Below are positions 5,429 to 6,310 of a stretch of 6,310 bases of DNA, piece after piece. Both the position numbers and the translations under genes were made by a program. The stretch lies in NCBI GenBank assembly GCA_964458835.1, contig CAYWKV010000171.1, forward strand, positions 1 through 6,310. Reading direction: 5' to 3'. The notes beneath the pieces were generated by a model. The model was not told the DNA's origin. It saw nothing but the letters and a program-made list of their open reading frames with translations, and ran no database searches. Source of the DNA: JAHJQQ01 sp964458835. Its GTDB lineage: Bacteria; Pseudomonadota; Gammaproteobacteria; Thiohalobacterales; Thiohalobacteraceae. Within the stretch, counting starts at the first letter, position 1. Each line of letters begins with the position of its first letter.

Positions 5429-6310
5429 TCACGCCCTAGCCGTGCCGTCCTCATCCCCGCCGAACACGCGGCTGGCGCGGATGTCCTCCGCCTCGATGGT
5501 GATCAGGTCGAGCTTCCGCAGGCTTTTCCTGCCGCCGGCGAACAGGCGGTTGGCCTGGCGCAGCCGGGCACGGTCGAGGGCATTGCGGATCGAGCGGGCG
5601 TTGGCGAAATGGCTTTGCTGCATGCGCAGCGTGATGTATTCGGCGAAGACCTGCTCCGCCGCGTCGCTGAAACGGTAGTTGAGGCGGGCCAGCATCAGCT
5701 TGGCGATGACCAGCAGTTCCTCGGGCGAGTAGTCGGGAAAATCCAGATGGTGGGCGATGCGGGAACGCATGCCCGGGTTGCTCTCGAAGAAGCGGTCCAT
5801 CTTGTCCTTGTAGCCGGCCAGGATCACCACCAGGTCGTCGCGGTTGTTCTCCATCACCTGCAGCAGGATCTCGATGGATTCCTGGCCGTAGTCGCGCTCG
5901 TTCTCGGGCTTGTAGAGATAATAGGCCTCGTCGATGAACAGCACCCCACCCATGGCCTTCTTGATGACCTCCTTGGTCTTGGGCGCGGTGTGCCCGATGT
6001 ACTGGCCGACCAGATCATCGCGTGTCACCGCCACCATATGTCCTTCCCGCACATAACCCAGCCGGTGCAGTATCTCCGCCATGCGCAGCGCAACCGTGGT
6101 CTTGCCGGTACCCGGGTTGCCGGTGAAGCACATGTGCAGCGTGGGCGTCTCGGCCGCGAGCTCGAAACGGCGGCGCAGCCGGTCGATCAGCAGCAGGGCC
6201 GCGATCTCACGGATGCGCGTCTTCACCGGCCTCAGGCCGACCAGCTCCCGGTCCAGCTTGTCCAGCACCTCCTGGATGTTCGACGCCTTGAACTCCGCCT
6301 CCAGATCCAC
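5429..6310 (-). CDS. cbbX: CbbX, red-type RuBisCO activase (5' end outside window)
   Basis: AAA+ ATPase that pulls on the C-terminus of the large subunit of red-type (form IC/ID) RuBisCO to release inhibitory sugar phosphates such as RuBP. The 293 visible residues carry Walker A GNPGTGKT (64-71), the pore loop YIGHTA (104-109), Walker B VLFIDEA (123-129), a sensor-1 segment VVILAGY (161-167) and arginine-finger candidates in NPGMRSRIAHH (179-188). The C-terminal helical domain includes FANARSIRNALDRARLRQANR (235-255). The frame is open to the window edge; the last codon visible is GTG, which could be a start, but Rhodobacter sphaeroides CbbX has about ten more residues ahead of the same motifs, so the true start is probably beyond 6310. 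It heads the visible operon and implies RuBisCO genes just upstream. Confidence 0.96.
   Translation of the reverse strand: MDLEAEFKASNIQEVLDKLDRELVGLRPVKTRIREIAALLLIDRLRRRFELAAETPTLHMCFTGNPGTGKTTVALRMAEILHRLGYVREGHMVAVTRDDLVGQYIGHTAPKTKEVIKKAMGGVLFIDEAYYLYKPENERDYGQESIEILLQVMENNRDDLVVILAGYKDKMDRFFESNPGMRSRIAHHLDFPDYSPEELLVIAKLMLARLNYRFSDAAEQVFAEYITLRMQQSHFANARSIRNALDRARLRQANRLFAGGRKSLRKLDLITIEAEDIRASRVFGGDEDGTARA

Overview
The window looks like a chromosomal segment of a high-GC autotrophic proteobacterium, most likely a gammaproteobacterial sulfur or nitrogen chemolithoautotroph. This rests on a clear red-type RuBisCO activase (CbbX), a CbbR-like LysR regulator of CO2-fixation genes, and three copies of a REP-like 'TGTAGGAGCGGGC' repeat of the kind common in Gammaproteobacteria. 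The genus cannot be fixed from this sequence alone.

Layout from left to right. Positions 1-212 hold no convincing gene: three REP-like hairpin repeats and a short stretch resembling a dispersed intergenic motif. Two minus-strand genes follow, read right to left: cbbR (1339-2250), then a Ca2+/cation antiporter (213-1295), 43 nt apart and probably cotranscribed. The 360-nt gap 2251-2610 contains a leader hairpin, a 129-nt nested inverted-repeat element and a candidate promoter. The only plus-strand gene, a PmtA-like SAM-dependent methyltransferase (2611-3228), diverges from cbbR and converges on the next operon. A 149-bp palindromic element (3225-3373) separates the converging genes, and its ends supply the stop codons of both. 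From 6310 down to 3370 runs a tight minus-strand operon: cbbX (5' end outside the window), an unrecognised 121-aa protein, a class II aldolase fused to a Dabb (stress-responsive A/B barrel) domain, and a PsiE-family membrane protein. Spacings are 39 nt, 32 nt and a 1-nt TGATG overlap.

How the genes may work together. CbbX uses ATP to remodel inhibited red-type RuBisCO, whose genes would be expected just upstream (beyond 6310). The class II aldolase could serve the sugar-phosphate steps of the Calvin cycle. CbbR probably controls the RuBisCO/cbbX operon although it lies downstream of it. The 121-aa protein and the PsiE protein are passengers or accessories of unknown role. The methyltransferase (phospholipid type) and the antiporter have no evident link to carbon fixation. 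No tRNA, rRNA, CRISPR array or intact insertion sequence was seen. The most unusual items are the aldolase-Dabb fusion, the stop-codon-sharing palindrome and the unrecognised protein behind cbbX.
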